This document shows, one piece after another, positions 24,043 through 36,269 of a stretch of DNA of 64,000 nt. The DNA is from Panopea generosa (lineage: Eukaryota; Mollusca; Bivalvia; Adapedonta; Hiatellidae): positions 46,179,736-46,243,735 of the forward strand of contig CM055900.1 in the NCBI GenBank assembly GCA_029582155.1. Direction: 5' to 3'. The notes beneath the pieces were generated by a model, which saw nothing but the letters and a program-made list of their open reading frames with translations, was not told the origin of the DNA and ran no database searches. Each line of letters begins with the position of its first letter. The stretch's first letter is position 1. The position numbers and the translations under genes are program-made.

Positions 24043-24333
24043 GGATTGATTGATTGATTGATTTAATATTTAGCGTCATTTTTATGCCATCGAGGGCTAA
24101 CAGACGATCAGTTAGCCTAGCCACTGTTTCCTGGGATTAACCAGTACTCGAGCACACCCCATCTCCGCAAGTAACTAATAACTTTCCCACTTGAATCAGT
24201 GGTGATAGACGAATGATAATGAGACACAATATCGTATATCAATCATCACGGAGACTGTTTCCGGGCGGGGGATTCGAACTCACGTCCCCTGGATTGATAA
24301 TCAGACGCGTAACCGACTCCAGACTGGCTCCAG
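24043..24333 (-). mobile_element. tRNA-related SINE with (CAAT)n tail
   Basis: The minus strand runs from GGAGCCAGTCTGGAGTCGG through a box B-like GAGTTCGAATCCCC (24,268-24,281) to a tail of CAAT repeats (24,043-24,064 on the plus strand read as TTGA repeats). GC content is well above the flanks. It is a different family from the SINE at 18,309-18,548. Confidence 0.7.
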
Positions 24334-24947
24334 ACAATGGAATGTACACATCAAAATCTAGATATAATTAATAAGATACATTTCTCCATGTAGCTGATCT
24401 TGTCACTGGTTGTAATAAGACCAACCTAAGGAAAAATGGTACATTCTAATCATAATGTATTTGCTTGATTAAATTTTACAACAAACCAACATTTGTTTTA
24501 GCAGTTTATATTATTCATGACGCACATCGTTCTATAAAATAATGGTTCTAAAAGCTTAACTATTGCCTTGGGTTGTTCACATATCTTGTTACACGTCTAT
24601 GACTCTCGGTTTTAACCAGATACGTGACATTTCAAAGGTAATTATATCCCATATTACAAAAGAAATTTTGATTAATTTCTGTTTATAACCAAATTAGATA
24701 TAAGATGCTTTTGTCATTTCTGTTTTTTATATCAATTTTGCGCTAATGCAATCCAATTCCCAAATATATCAAAATATATTTCTGGATACAATCTTTTTTT
24801 CCTATTGTTAATTACGGTGGATTTATTATTACAACTAATATGACATGGTCAAGTTGTAAAAGTATTAAATTTTGTAAGAAATACCACACTCTTGTTGAAA
24901 AAAAAGGACACAAGATAATAGTCATCTTAGTAATTATATTTTAATTA
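24334..24947. other. Intergenic stretch, nothing recognised
   Basis: AT-rich sequence between a SINE and the 3' end of the LINE, with no supported gene or repeat. Confidence 0.6.
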
Positions 24948-25167
24948 GTTTCAAGTTTCAAGTTTATTGGCATATCAGCAAAACATTGCCTATGGCCATT
25001 TACACATTCAAATTAATTTAAATATGGCATAGACATACAATTATATGAAATACAAACATATACATACAATTATATGTAATACAATCAAATACATACATAT
25101 CACATATTCAAACTGAAGCAGTCATGTTATTTATACATCTATAATTACAGAATCATTTATAATCATA

Positions 25168-28100
25168 TCAATAATCAATCAAATTGTTTAAAGTTTCTTG
25201 CCTTAGCTTTTGAGCTTCGGTTATAAATTTTGCCAGGTTACAAATACTTTTTTTATTCCTTGATGACATAATGTTTTTAAAACTATTAATATTTGGAAAA
25301 GCACTATGTTTAATATATTTACTTCTGATTGTTCTATATGTAGGACAACATAATAGAAAATGATACTCCGATTCAACCTATCCCCCATTACATACTCTAC
25401 AAAAACGATTTTCCCTTTGTACATTTGTGTATCTCCCAGTTTCAATTTCTAAATTATGCGCACTCAGTCTAAATCTTGTTAAATTTTTACGGTTTGTTTC
25501 ATTTGGAATAAAATCCAAGTAAAATTCATATTCAAGACATGTTTTAAATTTTCTTAAATAGTCTAATTTGGGCATATTTTGAAGAGCTGTATTCCAATTT
25601 TGTAAATACTGATCACAAATCCTTTGTTTTAACATGGGGAAATAATTTGCGTTTAAATTGTAATTCAACCAAATATCTCCAAAACCCAGACGATTTAAAA
25701 GCATGTGCATACTACCAGCCCAACAGCTGGTATTTTGTGAAGTACATTGTTCATAAAAAACTTTAAATTGAATAGAATTGTTTTTTTTCATAACTTTTAT
25801 CCAATAGCTTATAGCACGTTGTTTACAGATAACAGATAATGGAAATCTCCCTAGTTCACCTAATACAGCTACGTTAGGAGTTTGTGGTTTAATTCCTTAG
25901 ATGCGTTTGCAAAACTTAATATGTAATTTATCTAATTCCTTATTTTCATAAATACCCCAAATTTCTGATCCGTATAATAAAATTGGCACAACCATAGAAT
26001 CAAATAAAGATAATTTAGTTTTGATATCTAATTTAACCCTAGTGAATACTGAAAGTAAACTGTTATATGCTCTGAGTGCTTGATCTGATAATACCTTTAC
26101 AGCATGTGACATATTTCCAGTGTAATGGAATTTAATACCCAAGTAGCAGAAATTATCAACAATTTCTATTTTTTCATTATTTATAAACCATTCATGGTTA
26201 TGTTGTTGTTTTCTTTTTTCAAAGATACAAATTTTTGTTTTATCTACATTTATTTTTAATCCCCATTTGGTTGAATATTGAAATAAATTATCAATTTGTT
26301 TTTGTAAACTTAGTGGATTTGTTGTAAACAATGCTATGTCATCAGCAAAAAGTAACATATATAAAGATAACTGTTCTACATCTTTGTCAGTTAATTCATT
26401 AAGATCAATAGTAGTGCTTATATCGTTAACAAAAATAATAAACAGAAGCGGAGAGAGTGGTTCCCCTTGTTTTAAACCTAGCGATACATCAAAGAAATTT
26501 GAGAACGACAAATCATTTAACTTAACACATGATTTAACGTTGCCGTAAATTGCTTTAATTATGTTAACCATCTTACAACTTATACCGGATTGGACTAGCT
26601 TAATCCAAAGGGCATCATGAATAACGGTATCGAACGCCTTCATATAATCCACGAAAATACAATATAATTTTGATTTTTTTATCAAAACCTTTTGAATTAT
26701 TGAATGCAAAATAAATATACAATCTGTAGTACTATGACTATCGCGAAAGCCGAATTGTGCCTCGTTAAAAGTGTGTTCCGCCTCGCACCATTTATTTATT
26801 CTATTACGCAGGGTGAGAGAGAATATTTTTGACATTATATTTGTTAAAGTAATGCCACGATAATTAGACGGATTAGATAAATCGCCCTTTTTATGTATAG
26901 GAATAATTACACCTTTTCCCCAACAGTCCGGATAATTTCCAGTGTCGTATATATTATTAAATATTTGAACAAGATACGGTGAAATAAAGTCTTTGAATCG
27001 ATAAAAAAGTCAGCTACATTATTACTAAAATCGCAACTTTTATGGCGTTTCATTGATGAAATAGTATTTTTTATTTCAGCAATAGTAAAAGAACAATCCA
27101 GTTCAGCTATATCCAAAGATTCTCTGTCTATATTTATATCATCATCTGGGTTAAAATGGCTATGAGCTGTATTTGAGAGGTTTTTAAAATGCTCGAAAAA
27201 TTCATTCAAATTAATATCAGAATAATTTTTACCTTTTTTCGTTTGATATTTTTTAATATATTACCAAAATTTACGTGTATTACTTTTGCTTAATTTTGAC
27301 AAATTTGTTTTTTCTTTTTTAAAATAAACATATTTTGCTTTTCTCTTTGCTTTCGCAAAATCATTTCTACTAGTTAGTAAACGAAATCTATTATCTTCCG
27401 TAGGATCCATTTTATAAAGTCTCTTATTGTTATAAAATAAAGTTTTAAGATTTTTACATTCATCATTAAACCAAGATGCCTTTTTAATAAGCTTACGTTT
27501 TGGGCTGCTATTAAAAGTACGTCCGTTCGTCTTAAAAGAAATGTTATATACTATTTCAGAAAAATTCTCTATACACGAGTTAATATCAATGCTGTTTGAT
27601 ATCAACTTCTGGGATATTTCATCAAATAGGTATTTTTGTTCCTCTAATATGTTTTGAAACACCTGTGGATCAGAGTTGTCCCATACTATTTTTTCATAAG
27701 TTAAATTATCAGTTTTATACATCTGTAAATTATCAAAATTTAATGAAAAATGGATAGGACAATGGTCTGAGAACTCGGTCAAGTCAAAAACGTTTATATT
27801 ATTTATACATGGAAAATTGTTAAAATTTGTAATAACATAATCGACAACACTTGCAGTTACCCTGTTACGATTTAAATTATGACACGTAAAATTACCTTCT
27901 TCAAGGCGGCCGTTAACAATACTAAGTCCATTTTCCTTACAAAGGCTTAATAATTTGTTCCCAAAGCTATTACAAACATTATCGTGAGATGACCGTGAAG
28001 GGATATCTTGCACGTGGATGTCGCTCTGTGGCATATTAACATACCGTTGTAGGTTTATGTTATCAACCGTGTCTGACCTTTTACCTGTTCTGGCATTCAG

Positions 28101-28577
28101 ATCACCTGTGACGTAAACATCACCTAGATTACTATACCTACTAATATCGATATTTAACTGGTCGAAAAAATCAAATTCATAAAGAGGAGAAATAGCGCTT
28201 TTATAGACCTTTGAATCCTCTGGTGGAATATAGCACGTACAGAAATACAGATCATTATCCGTTCCGAAATAAGATTTATTTAATTTAAACCATACAATAC
28301 CCTTATTATTTAAATTAACAAGTTCAATATTATTAGCATATTTCTTATTGTAATAAATTATAACACCTCCACTATACCTTTTAGCTTTACGGTTTGATTT
28401 AGGTCTTGGGCATGAAAAATAATCAAAATGATCAATGTCAACGTTTGCAATTTTTGAGTTCCACGTTTCTGTAAACAAAAGTATGTCATATTTATTCACA
28501 AAATTCAAGAAATCACTGTCCATAAGTTTGTTTGTAATCCCCTGGACATTCCAGAGGAGAAATTTCAACTGCTTCAC
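25168..28577 (-). pseudogene. LINE ORF2 (endonuclease-reverse transcriptase), broken
   Basis: The first 438 codons (28,577-27,261) encode an intact APE-type endonuclease: LLWNVQGI, FTETWNS, GDLNARTG, VVDYVITN and SDHCPIHF. The frame is then interrupted by TAA after TRKFW (about 27,261), a one-base frameshift near 26,998, TAA after FCKRI (about 25,897) and TAG inside the zinc knuckle after FCRVCNGG (about 25,378). Between these the reverse transcriptase is readable: motif A around YMKAFDTV, motif B GLKQGEPLSPLLF, catalytic LLFADDIALF (about 26,330-26,360), motif D GLKINVDKTK. The C-terminus continues in frame to NLAKFITEAQKLR and a stop at 25,168. Few, isolated lesions suggest recent loss. Confidence 0.88.
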
Positions 28578-28586
28578 ATCCTCATC

Positions 28587-29759
28587 CTAGTATGATGGAG
28601 CATGGGTAGCCATGGGTTCTGCGCCGGTCGGTGCAAAAGTCGTCGGTACCATGTCCGCAGTGTAAACTCGACCGTTAATGTATAATTTATCATAAGATAA
28701 GACTGCACGTTTATTTTCTTCTTTTGCTCTTTTCAGCATAGGTATAAGTTTTTTGCGACGTTCCTGAATAGGTTTAGGGTACTGGTCCCCTACACGAATT
28801 TCCGTGGTTTCCGATTTATCTTGGACTGCCTGCTTGATGTTAAGTTTATCCCGGAAGAAGTTAAATTTTACAACGATCGGACGCTTTTTCTTTGTATCGT
28901 ACTTTCCGATTCTGTGGGCACGATCAATTTTCACCTGTGTGCGCGCGTCCTGAATTTGGAGTGTATCTTCCAAATAGCCTAGAATTTTGTCGGTACAGTT
29001 TTCCTCCTTGCCATCAGCCTCACGTCCACACTCTTCAAAATTGAAAAACAATAGATTGTCACGCATTGTGCGGGACTGAATATCGAGAAGAGATTCGTTC
29101 AATTGACCGTTATCCCGTGTAATGCCATCTAGTTTCGCTGCTAATCGCGTATTGTGTAATTTTTCAGTTTTAAGTTGCGTATCTAGTTCTAATTGTTTTG
29201 CCCTCAATTCATCAAAACTTTGGCTGTCATAATTACGACTTGTTTCTATTTCTAACATTTTAGTATCTGAATTATGCACTTTTGATTCTAGTGATGATAT
29301 GCGGCAGTCTAATTGGGTGAATTTCTGGGACAATAACGTGACCTGATTTTCTATTGTGTCCAGCTTGTTTAGTCTATTATCAATCGACCGTTGATTACAT
29401 TCAATGGATTCTAGTTTTTTTAAGATCACTTGATTCATGGATTGATCATTTATATTTGACATCTGTGCTACAGGTGTGCACGGCGAACTAGGCAGGTTAA
29501 ATTGCACATTTGGAGTCATAATCGGTGTAGGGGGTGGGGGCGACTGGTTATACACAAAGTTTGAATTTGGATTGTTGGTTTGATTTTGTGAGCCATTGTT
29601 TATATATCCATTATAAGGTACTTGCCCGTTCATGTATATGCCGTTTTGTCCATATTGCTGATTATTTGGCGATGTGTAGCTTTGATCCATTTTGACTTTT
29701 CTCTTTGTTGTCACTTGCACAATATTGGCGGGCGAATTGGTTTTGCGTTTTCTGCCCAT
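28587..29759 (-). CDS. LINE ORF1 protein (coiled coil, RRM, C-terminal domain), intact
   Basis: 390 codons, uninterrupted. Basic N-terminus MGRKRKTNSP, a Pro/Asn-rich segment to about residue 100, a heptad-rich coiled coil about 105-215 (for example LKKLESIECN, VTLLSQKFTQLDCRISSLES), an RRM-like part beginning MRDNLLFFNFEE near 233, and a C-terminal domain with VKIDRAHRIGKYDTKKKRPI. By family knowledge it is a nucleic-acid chaperone that coats LINE RNA. The stop lies 9 bp before the ORF2 ATG, so translation of ORF2 would need reinitiation or a bypass. The start at 29,759 fits the basic N-terminus and the 5' UTR just upstream. Confidence 0.85.
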   Translation of the reverse strand: MGRKRKTNSPANIVQVTTKRKVKMDQSYTSPNNQQYGQNGIYMNGQVPYNGYINNGSQNQTNNPNSNFVYNQSPPPPTPIMTPNVQFNLPSSPCTPVAQMSNINDQSMNQVILKKLESIECNQRSIDNRLNKLDTIENQVTLLSQKFTQLDCRISSLESKVHNSDTKMLEIETSRNYDSQSFDELRAKQLELDTQLKTEKLHNTRLAAKLDGITRDNGQLNESLLDIQSRTMRDNLLFFNFEECGREADGKEENCTDKILGYLEDTLQIQDARTQVKIDRAHRIGKYDTKKKRPIVVKFNFFRDKLNIKQAVQDKSETTEIRVGDQYPKPIQERRKKLIPMLKRAKEENKRAVLSYDKLYINGRVYTADMVPTTFAPTGAEPMATHAPSY

Positions 29760-29945
29760 ATAAACGGTTTAAATGTTCCAGAAAAGACACACATTGACGC
29801 ACGGATGATAACTTTTCTTAATTATCGAAAGTCCAAGCACTTTTCACAATAAATCCAATATAATTAAGTGAAAACAGTTTGTTTTTTATCAGCTGAAAAT
29901 TTGAACGTCTGCCATATTTGACGCATGCGCAACATTAGTAACCTG
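29760..29945 (-). promoter_or_regulatory. LINE 5' UTR / internal promoter with NRF1-like palindrome
   Basis: A CpG-containing segment upstream of ORF1. On the minus strand it reads TTGCGCATGCGTC (about 29,919-29,931), close to the NRF1 consensus, followed by CAAATATGGCAGACG. It is inferred to be the retroelement's own Pol II promoter; binding is not shown. Confidence 0.35.
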
Positions 29946-31082
29946 AATCCCCATGGAGCAGTGTTAGATTAATTGATCGTCTGATACAAAAATGACACTA
30001 ATTATTCATAGGTGAAAAGTATGTAGGAAGTTGACAGTTGGTAGTTTAGAATTCGAACAACTAACTACCGACCAGTTGCCAGTTTGGCATTGGGATTCCT
30101 TATTATGATCACTATGTAATATATATATATTTTACTCGTGTTTATATGTTTAAAATTATAATCAATTAAAAATGTTAGTTAATTAAAATAAAATCTTAAA
30201 TTCCCAACTGGCAGTTGGTTGGTAGTTGGCGATTTGCGTCGAATCCCTAACTGGACGTTTTAAATCGCCTTGTGGTGAGTATATTCGGTATATTGAAGAA
30301 ACAACGCCGTTCTGGTGTCATTTTTATTGTTGTAAACTATTTTTCGATATAAATGATATGTTAAAAAAAACAGGCACATATTTATATATATCCAAATGAA
30401 TCGGTTTCGGTATCTTTTGTTGCATATTAGATTTATTTTATTTCATTTTATAACTAACCGCATTTAGATTATTAACATGTGCTAAAAATAGAATTGCACA
30501 TGTTTCACAAACAAAGAAGATACTAAGATTATGTATATTATATATGCATACTACTTTATACACTGGTATCAGAACATTATCTTTTATTTCGCAATATAGT
30601 ACATTTTACAACATAATTTGGAATAGGTCATTATGACCTGTGATCAACATTTATGAATTACATGAGGCTATCACACAATGCAAAATACAATTATTTATTC
30701 ACATAATAAGACTATGTGTAATGCTGCAAATCGATTTATTAAAAAAGTATTAAGATAAACAACATTTTAGAATTCTGACAAGAAAAAAAAGCACTAGTGC
30801 GTAATATAAAAAATATCTAAAGTATCGATTATTCTCTCTGATCAAATCAGAAAAGAACTGATTTGCAGCATACACATAGGAGTTGATAAAAAGGTAACAT
30901 TATACATATAAAACAAAAAGTGCATTATTATCAGGTAAAATGCACGTCTTTGTAATATGTTAAAACAGGTTTTGGCACAAACACGAATCAAAGAAGAGAA
31001 GGAAAATAAGAATACTGTCTTATCAACATTTAACAAATTATTAAAATTATCATTAATTGCAGCTGCTTTTTTTAAATAAAAT
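29946..31082. other. Intergenic stretch with a small inverted repeat
   Basis: No gene. Diverged inverted arms at about 30,062-30,100 and 30,200-30,228 share CCAACTGGCA(A/G)(C/T)TGGT around an AT-rich loop, like a small hairpin transposon remnant. The remainder is AT-rich. Confidence 0.45.
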
Positions 31083-34000
31083 ATTTCTAAGATCATTATA
31101 AAAATGACATTCTAAAATAACATGACTTTCATCTTCCAATGTGTTACAAAACGGACATTTTCTATCTTCTAATTTGAGATTGTCATATGTACCGGTCTCA
31201 ATTCTTATTGGGGCAACACCACAACAAAACTTACTAAAAGCAGACCTCTGCTTTAAAGATAATATAATTTTAAAATAATTTTCAACTGCAAAATAATAAT
31301 AAATAAGCGGTAGGTGCGTAGTTTGTTTCGTCCTTTACCAGAAGTACTGTCCATTCGCCTTATAGATGAAAACCAATCACTGGTATAAATATCCGTTACT
31401 GTCTTTGTGACGTCATCAACAAGAGCACGCATAGGGATGTTAGAATTAATATTCGAAAACTGTTGAAGATTTAGTGATATAAATTGTTTTTTCACCATAT
31501 ACATCCAATTTTTACAAGAAAAACTAGCTTTTAAGTAAGACCAGAGTGCAATCCGTTTATTGAGTCTACTTTCATTCATAGAGAATAATATGGCGACACC
31601 AGTATGTAGAAATAGTTTTCCATTGACGAACAATTTGCCAAGCCATTTCACCAACAATAGCTGAATTTGGCGTATATTTTCAAACCCCCAAAAGAATCGC
31701 ATAGCACGATTATGAACAGCATCAATACATGAAAATGATTTACAACCCCATATTGCAGCCCCATAATTAATTACAGGCCATACAATGGAGTCATAAAGTT
31801 TTGTATATACATTATAAGGAATTTCTCCAATTATTTTGCATTTAGTAATTAAAAGACCAAGGGTACGACTTCCACTTTAGCTGTAACATTAAAATCCAAA
31901 TGTTCTTGTAGCACTGTACCAAGATAAGTATATTTACTAACCATGTGTAAGATTTCATAACCACACTGGAATACACAATCAGTTTTAGGAGTTGAATTAG
32001 GTCGAAAATGTATAACATTATTCTTGTTACTATTAATAGACATATCATTTAAATCACACCAATCAGATAGGGCGGATAATAATCTCTCTAAATCAGTTTC
32101 ATTTTCGGCTAATAGTACGATATCATCGGCATACAATAAAATACAAATGTTATCATTATTAACCGATATTCCAATATTAAGGCTTTTCAAATATAAAGCC
32201 AAATCATTAATGAATAAATTAAACAACAAAGGAGATAAGATACAACCTTGTATTAACCCACAGTGTATTAAGGTTATCACTCTGTATTAAGGTTATTCAC
32301 ACTTACGCATGACGAAACAGAGACGTATAATGATTTTAAAGCAAGAAGTATTTTACCACAGATACCATTATCAAAAAGTGTTTTCCTAAGCATATTCCTA
32401 TTTATATAGTCATAAGCTTTACTAAAGTCTATGAAAGCACAAAATGTAGACTTCTTTTGTTTTTTACCTCGTATCAATAATACTAGTAAGTGATGAGATG
32501 TGATCCGTGGTACTACGGTTCTTCCTAAACCCGTTCTGTTCATCGACTTTTTTGGAGTTATATTCACAAAAATCACTTAAACGTCTATTTAAAATATTAC
32601 AATACATTTTATACATGCTAGTTGCTAATGCAATCACTCTATAAGAAAGGGGGTCCTTTGGGTCCGTAGTAGAAGACTTGAGTATTGGGTTTAATGACAC
32701 ATTTACCCCAGATAGATGGAAATGTGCCATTATTAAACCAAACATTAAATAAAGCGTGAAGAAATAAAATGGTTGTATCATTACACAGTACCTCACTTGG
32801 AATATTATCAATACCACACGCTTTACCTCGCTTTGCATTTTCAACGGCTTGTTTCACTTCAAAAACAGATATATTATCATTGAAAGACAGATTTATAGTG
32901 TAACTATCATGCGAAATGTCTGAATGCAAATGTACCTGAGCAGGTCCATCACTGGTTTTATGAAATAACGAACTGAAGTCAATTTTCCACTTGTTCAAAA
33001 CATCGGAAACTGAAGTCGAAATAGGACCATCATGAAGTTTAACTTCAAAACGTATACATTTAGTTTTATACTTGTTTACATCGATCTTACCGAAAGACTT
33101 CCAGAACATGGACTGATCAACATTACAATCATTAAGTAATTCATTTTGTAAAGAGTACCAATAAAAACGCTTTGACTTTTGTACCTCAAGGTCAAATAAT
33201 TTACAAACTTGTACATATTCAGATTTAAGATCTTTTTTAACATTTCGTTGAGTACACTTAAGCCACCTTCGCTCGGCATTACTAACATCAGTCCACATTT
33301 CTGATAATCTCTTGGTCCACCACTGTTTACCAGGTCTACATCTTTTATTCTGTTGATTAGACTGTATAGTTTTATAGGGTATTTGGTTATAAATATTATT
33401 CTTAACTATACTACACCAATCTTGATAAACAGTATCGATATCATGTTGTGTTTGTAATCCTTGCTCCAACTTGTCAATAGCAATATTAACATTAGTAAGC
33501 ACTTCTGTATTATTTAGAAATGAGTCTGGTAATTTGGTTAAATCAAATTTATCATAACTACTACTTTGTGGTGTTTCGTTTTCACAACGCAACATGTAAA
33601 AAGCAATGTTCCATTTTAACAAAGAATATTCTGGTATACAAGTTAATGCAAGAAAACTCAAATCACCTGACCTGTTTATCAAATCAACAGTCCTAACAAC
33701 AGAAAAATCTGTAAAACAAGACAAATCATCATGACCGCAAATGCAATAATCTACCACTGACAAACCCTTGGTAGAAACAGATTTCTCCCATTTGACATAC
33801 ACATATTGGTATTGATAAGGAAATCTATAAATAGCTCACGTTAATGATTTGTTTTAAAATCGATAACATCCCGATCAATAATCTCATCAACGCCATTAAT
33901 AAAATATTCAATATCTCCACATCTACTATTGAAGTCGCCACATATATATAAAATACCTTCATTCTGATATTTATAGATATCTGTTAAAAGAGTATCATAA

Positions 34001-34385
34001 AAAGAAGTTACATCAAAAGACCTTGAAGAATTTTCAGGGAGTAAATAACATACACATGGTAAAAAAGTGAAATTTTCAACCCTGTGATTTAACTTCAACC
34101 ATAAAATTCCTTCAAACGAGCTTTCTAAGATGGATATTTTAAATTCATTAAATAATTCGTTCTTGACAAAGATACAAACTCCACCAGAACCGGCTCTAGC
34201 ATTTTATGTATAAATTTTCGATTCAATCCAAACCATGTATAACCTTCTAAGGTCAATTTGTGATCATGAAGTAGATGAGTTTCTGCTAATGCTAAAATGT
34301 CAAATCCAGTATTTAAAACACTTAATGATCTTAAATTAAAATCAGATTCACAGTCAACACTCCAGCCACGAACGTTCCAAAACCC
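31083..34385 (-). pseudogene. LINE ORF2 remnant: endonuclease, reverse transcriptase, zinc knuckle
   Basis: Readable in pieces. Endonuclease: FWNVRGWSVD, LALAETHL, YICGDFNSRCGD (about 33,915-33,950), SVVDYCICG. RT: GKACGIDNIPSEVL, NGFRKNRSTTDHI, motif A FIDFSKAYDYI (about 32,415-32,447), motif B GLIQGCILSPLLFNLF, catalytic LLYADDIVLLAE (about 32,110-32,140). The C-terminus has RIETGTYDNL and a CX2C-X8-H-X4-C knuckle (CPFCNTLEDESHVILEC). The endonuclease SDH motif is not recognisable where expected. At least four frame changes separate the pieces, so the copy is dead. Confidence 0.85.
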
Positions 34386-34453
34386 GGCTGTGAGCTAAGT
34401 ACGATTGCTCTGACCTCGGTTATTCTGACCTCGGTTGTTGTTGCATTATTGCT

Positions 34454-34745
34454 TTAGCTATAGCCATGACTTGCTCTGTTCCAGTTACCACTACTACTAC
34501 GAGAGTCCCGAGAGTCACTACAGAGTGCACTGGGTCTTCCACTTTGGTTGCTACGTTTGTTGTTTCCTATATGTTGATCGCGGTTAACACGAATCACACG
34601 TAACCTTTTGACAACGAGATCGCGCTGATTAAGAACACCAAGAATGGTTCGAAAGTTACTGGTCATCAACCGATCTGCTGGGGATTGATCATGGTGTATG
34701 TAGACGTTTCCATACTGCCTGCTGGTCTTCAGTTTTGGCTGTTTT
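34454..34745 (-). pseudogene. LINE ORF1 C-terminal remnant
   Basis: The minus frame reads KTSRQYGNVYIHHDQSPADR then LMTSNFRTILGVLNQRDLVV, followed by a Ser/Asn/Arg-rich low-complexity end and a stop just before the ORF2 start. It matches the general form of an ORF1 C-terminus. Sequence to the right of 34,745 is not coding, marking the truncation. Confidence 0.6.
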
Positions 34746-35784
34746 TATTTCAGTTTTAACGCTTTGTATTATATAAATAGACAGGTTTCTTACATTACAA
34801 TGTGTTTGGTGTCAGTTTGTGACAATTCAATAGTTTTAAACATACTCAGGTTGATATAGCAACTTTTTGGTTAGGTCGCATGAGCGACCCAACCCTATAT
34901 AAGGGCGAGTTAAGAAATTGACTCTGGGCACTGCCATATTGCCACATGGAGGTCGCCATTGGTTTTTTTAAACAGTGCATCATGGGAATGTACAAACCGC
35001 TATTGGTATTAAAACCTAGTCATGTTCCGACCACTTTCCGGCTTAAAGGAAAATTCAAATGCGATGTATGTAATAATTGATTGTGACGTTTTAATTCACT
35101 AATTGAGATCAAATTGAATTGAATTGTTCTATGCATATTTTATCAGGAAAAATATAATTATGCCTTAAATCAAGGAAATTCCTTGATTAAATGAGGTGTT
35201 GAAACTTATCTTTTTTGACAATTTATCGCCGTTTCTGACAGATTCCTACAGAGTTAATGTAAATAATTTTCAAATAACGATGTATTTACTCAATTATTAT
35301 AATATGCTTAACCCACAACAATTGAAAGTAATAACAAAATTAAACAGCTACCGTTATTTATTTTATTCGATATAACAGAAATACAAAGATAGTTTACCGG
35401 TGTGACATATTTTCAGGACGTCGTCAGAATCAGATATATCGCCGAATGCACTAGTTTTGAAAAAACAGTAATTTTTAACTGTTATTTTTAAAAATAATAT
35501 ATCCACAAATTAATTTAAAATATGGATACGAATTGTTTTAAAATATAATATTATCACAGTAGTAATTTGTATAGAACATAGCAGTAAGTACGTTAGACAA
35601 TATATAAGGTAATTTTTTTATAAAAAATGCAAATGGCAATACATATTGATTGAGATCAATACATTTAAACATCAAAGTTACTATCAGGCACACCTGCAGC
35701 CAGGTATTCGTTGTGTCAGCCGCAACCTTGTCGGGATTTGGTAAGTACCCTGTACAAGGAACCAAACTTACACATTCATTCACT
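34746..35784. other. Intergenic stretch with possible promoter-like motifs
   Basis: No gene. At 34,977-34,986 the minus strand reads CCCATGATGC, fitting the ZNF143/Staf core. Nearby are GCCATATTGCCACATGGAGG and a short palindrome GGTCGCATGAGCGACC (34,875-34,890). It could be an old retroelement 5' region. The rest is AT-rich. Confidence 0.35.
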
Positions 35785-36036
35785 TTAATTGCCACATCGT
35801 TTATAAGACCTAACCAAGTCCTTGTTTAAACGACATTCAAATAAAAAATGAAACTCGCCATCTAGAACTCCGCATGTATTACATAATCTATCTTGGAAAG
35901 GTGTGCTCCGTTGCTTTAATCTACGCCATTCTACCTCAATCCTGTGTGAAGAAACCCTTTGTCTGGTGATTGAAACACTTAATTCGTATACTTTTACCTT
36001 ATCTTTAATAAATAAATTTGTAGTTTGAAAGAACAT
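35785..36036 (-). pseudogene. LINE ORF2 C-terminal fragment (zinc knuckle)
   Basis: The 83-codon frame contains RVSSHRIEVEWRRLKQRS then DRLCNTCGVLDGEFHFLFEC, the CX2C-HX4C C-terminal module of LINE ORF2. The RT is absent. The module differs from those of both larger LINEs, so this is a third family or subfamily. Confidence 0.7.
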
Positions 36037-36269
36037 TTTCTATGAAAGATTGCTGTTGGAGTCATTTAATCGTGCATTTCAAGATTACATAACTTTATCT
36101 CTTAAACTAATTCTAAGATTTAATAAAAAAATCAATTTAGTGTTCTCAACTCCTTAACCATGTCATACATAGTTAAATCCTAAGTTATTAAGGTTGTCTG
36201 TGACAAGAAAAGCCCAATTTGTTTTATTTGGATACTTTTCAATTTCTGACAGCATCGACTTATATATTA

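Larger units (their letters stand above)
24948..29945 (-). mobile_element. Nearly full-length non-LTR retrotransposon (LINE-1 of this window)
   Basis: About 5.0 kb on the minus strand: short 5' UTR (29,760-29,945), intact ORF1 (28,587-29,759), ORF2 (25,168-28,577) with apurinic-type endonuclease, reverse transcriptase and a terminal CCHC-like knuckle, then a 3' UTR ending in AATAAACTTGAAACTTGAAAC-type repeats. Short repeated 3' ends of this sort are seen in CR1/L2-like clades, but the clade cannot be settled by eye. ORF2 carries three in-frame stops and one frameshift, so this copy cannot move by itself. The ends are estimated from the terminal repeat and the 5' CpG-rich segment. Confidence 0.85.
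31083..34745 (-). mobile_element. Decayed non-LTR retrotransposon (second LINE)
   Basis: On the minus strand it contains the end of an ORF1 (34,454-34,745), an ORF2 starting at the endonuclease (about 34,385) and ending in a zinc knuckle near 31,105. It is 5'-truncated inside ORF1 and carries many frameshifts and stops. ORF1 and RT sequences differ from the 25-30 kb LINE, so it is a different family. Confidence 0.82.
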
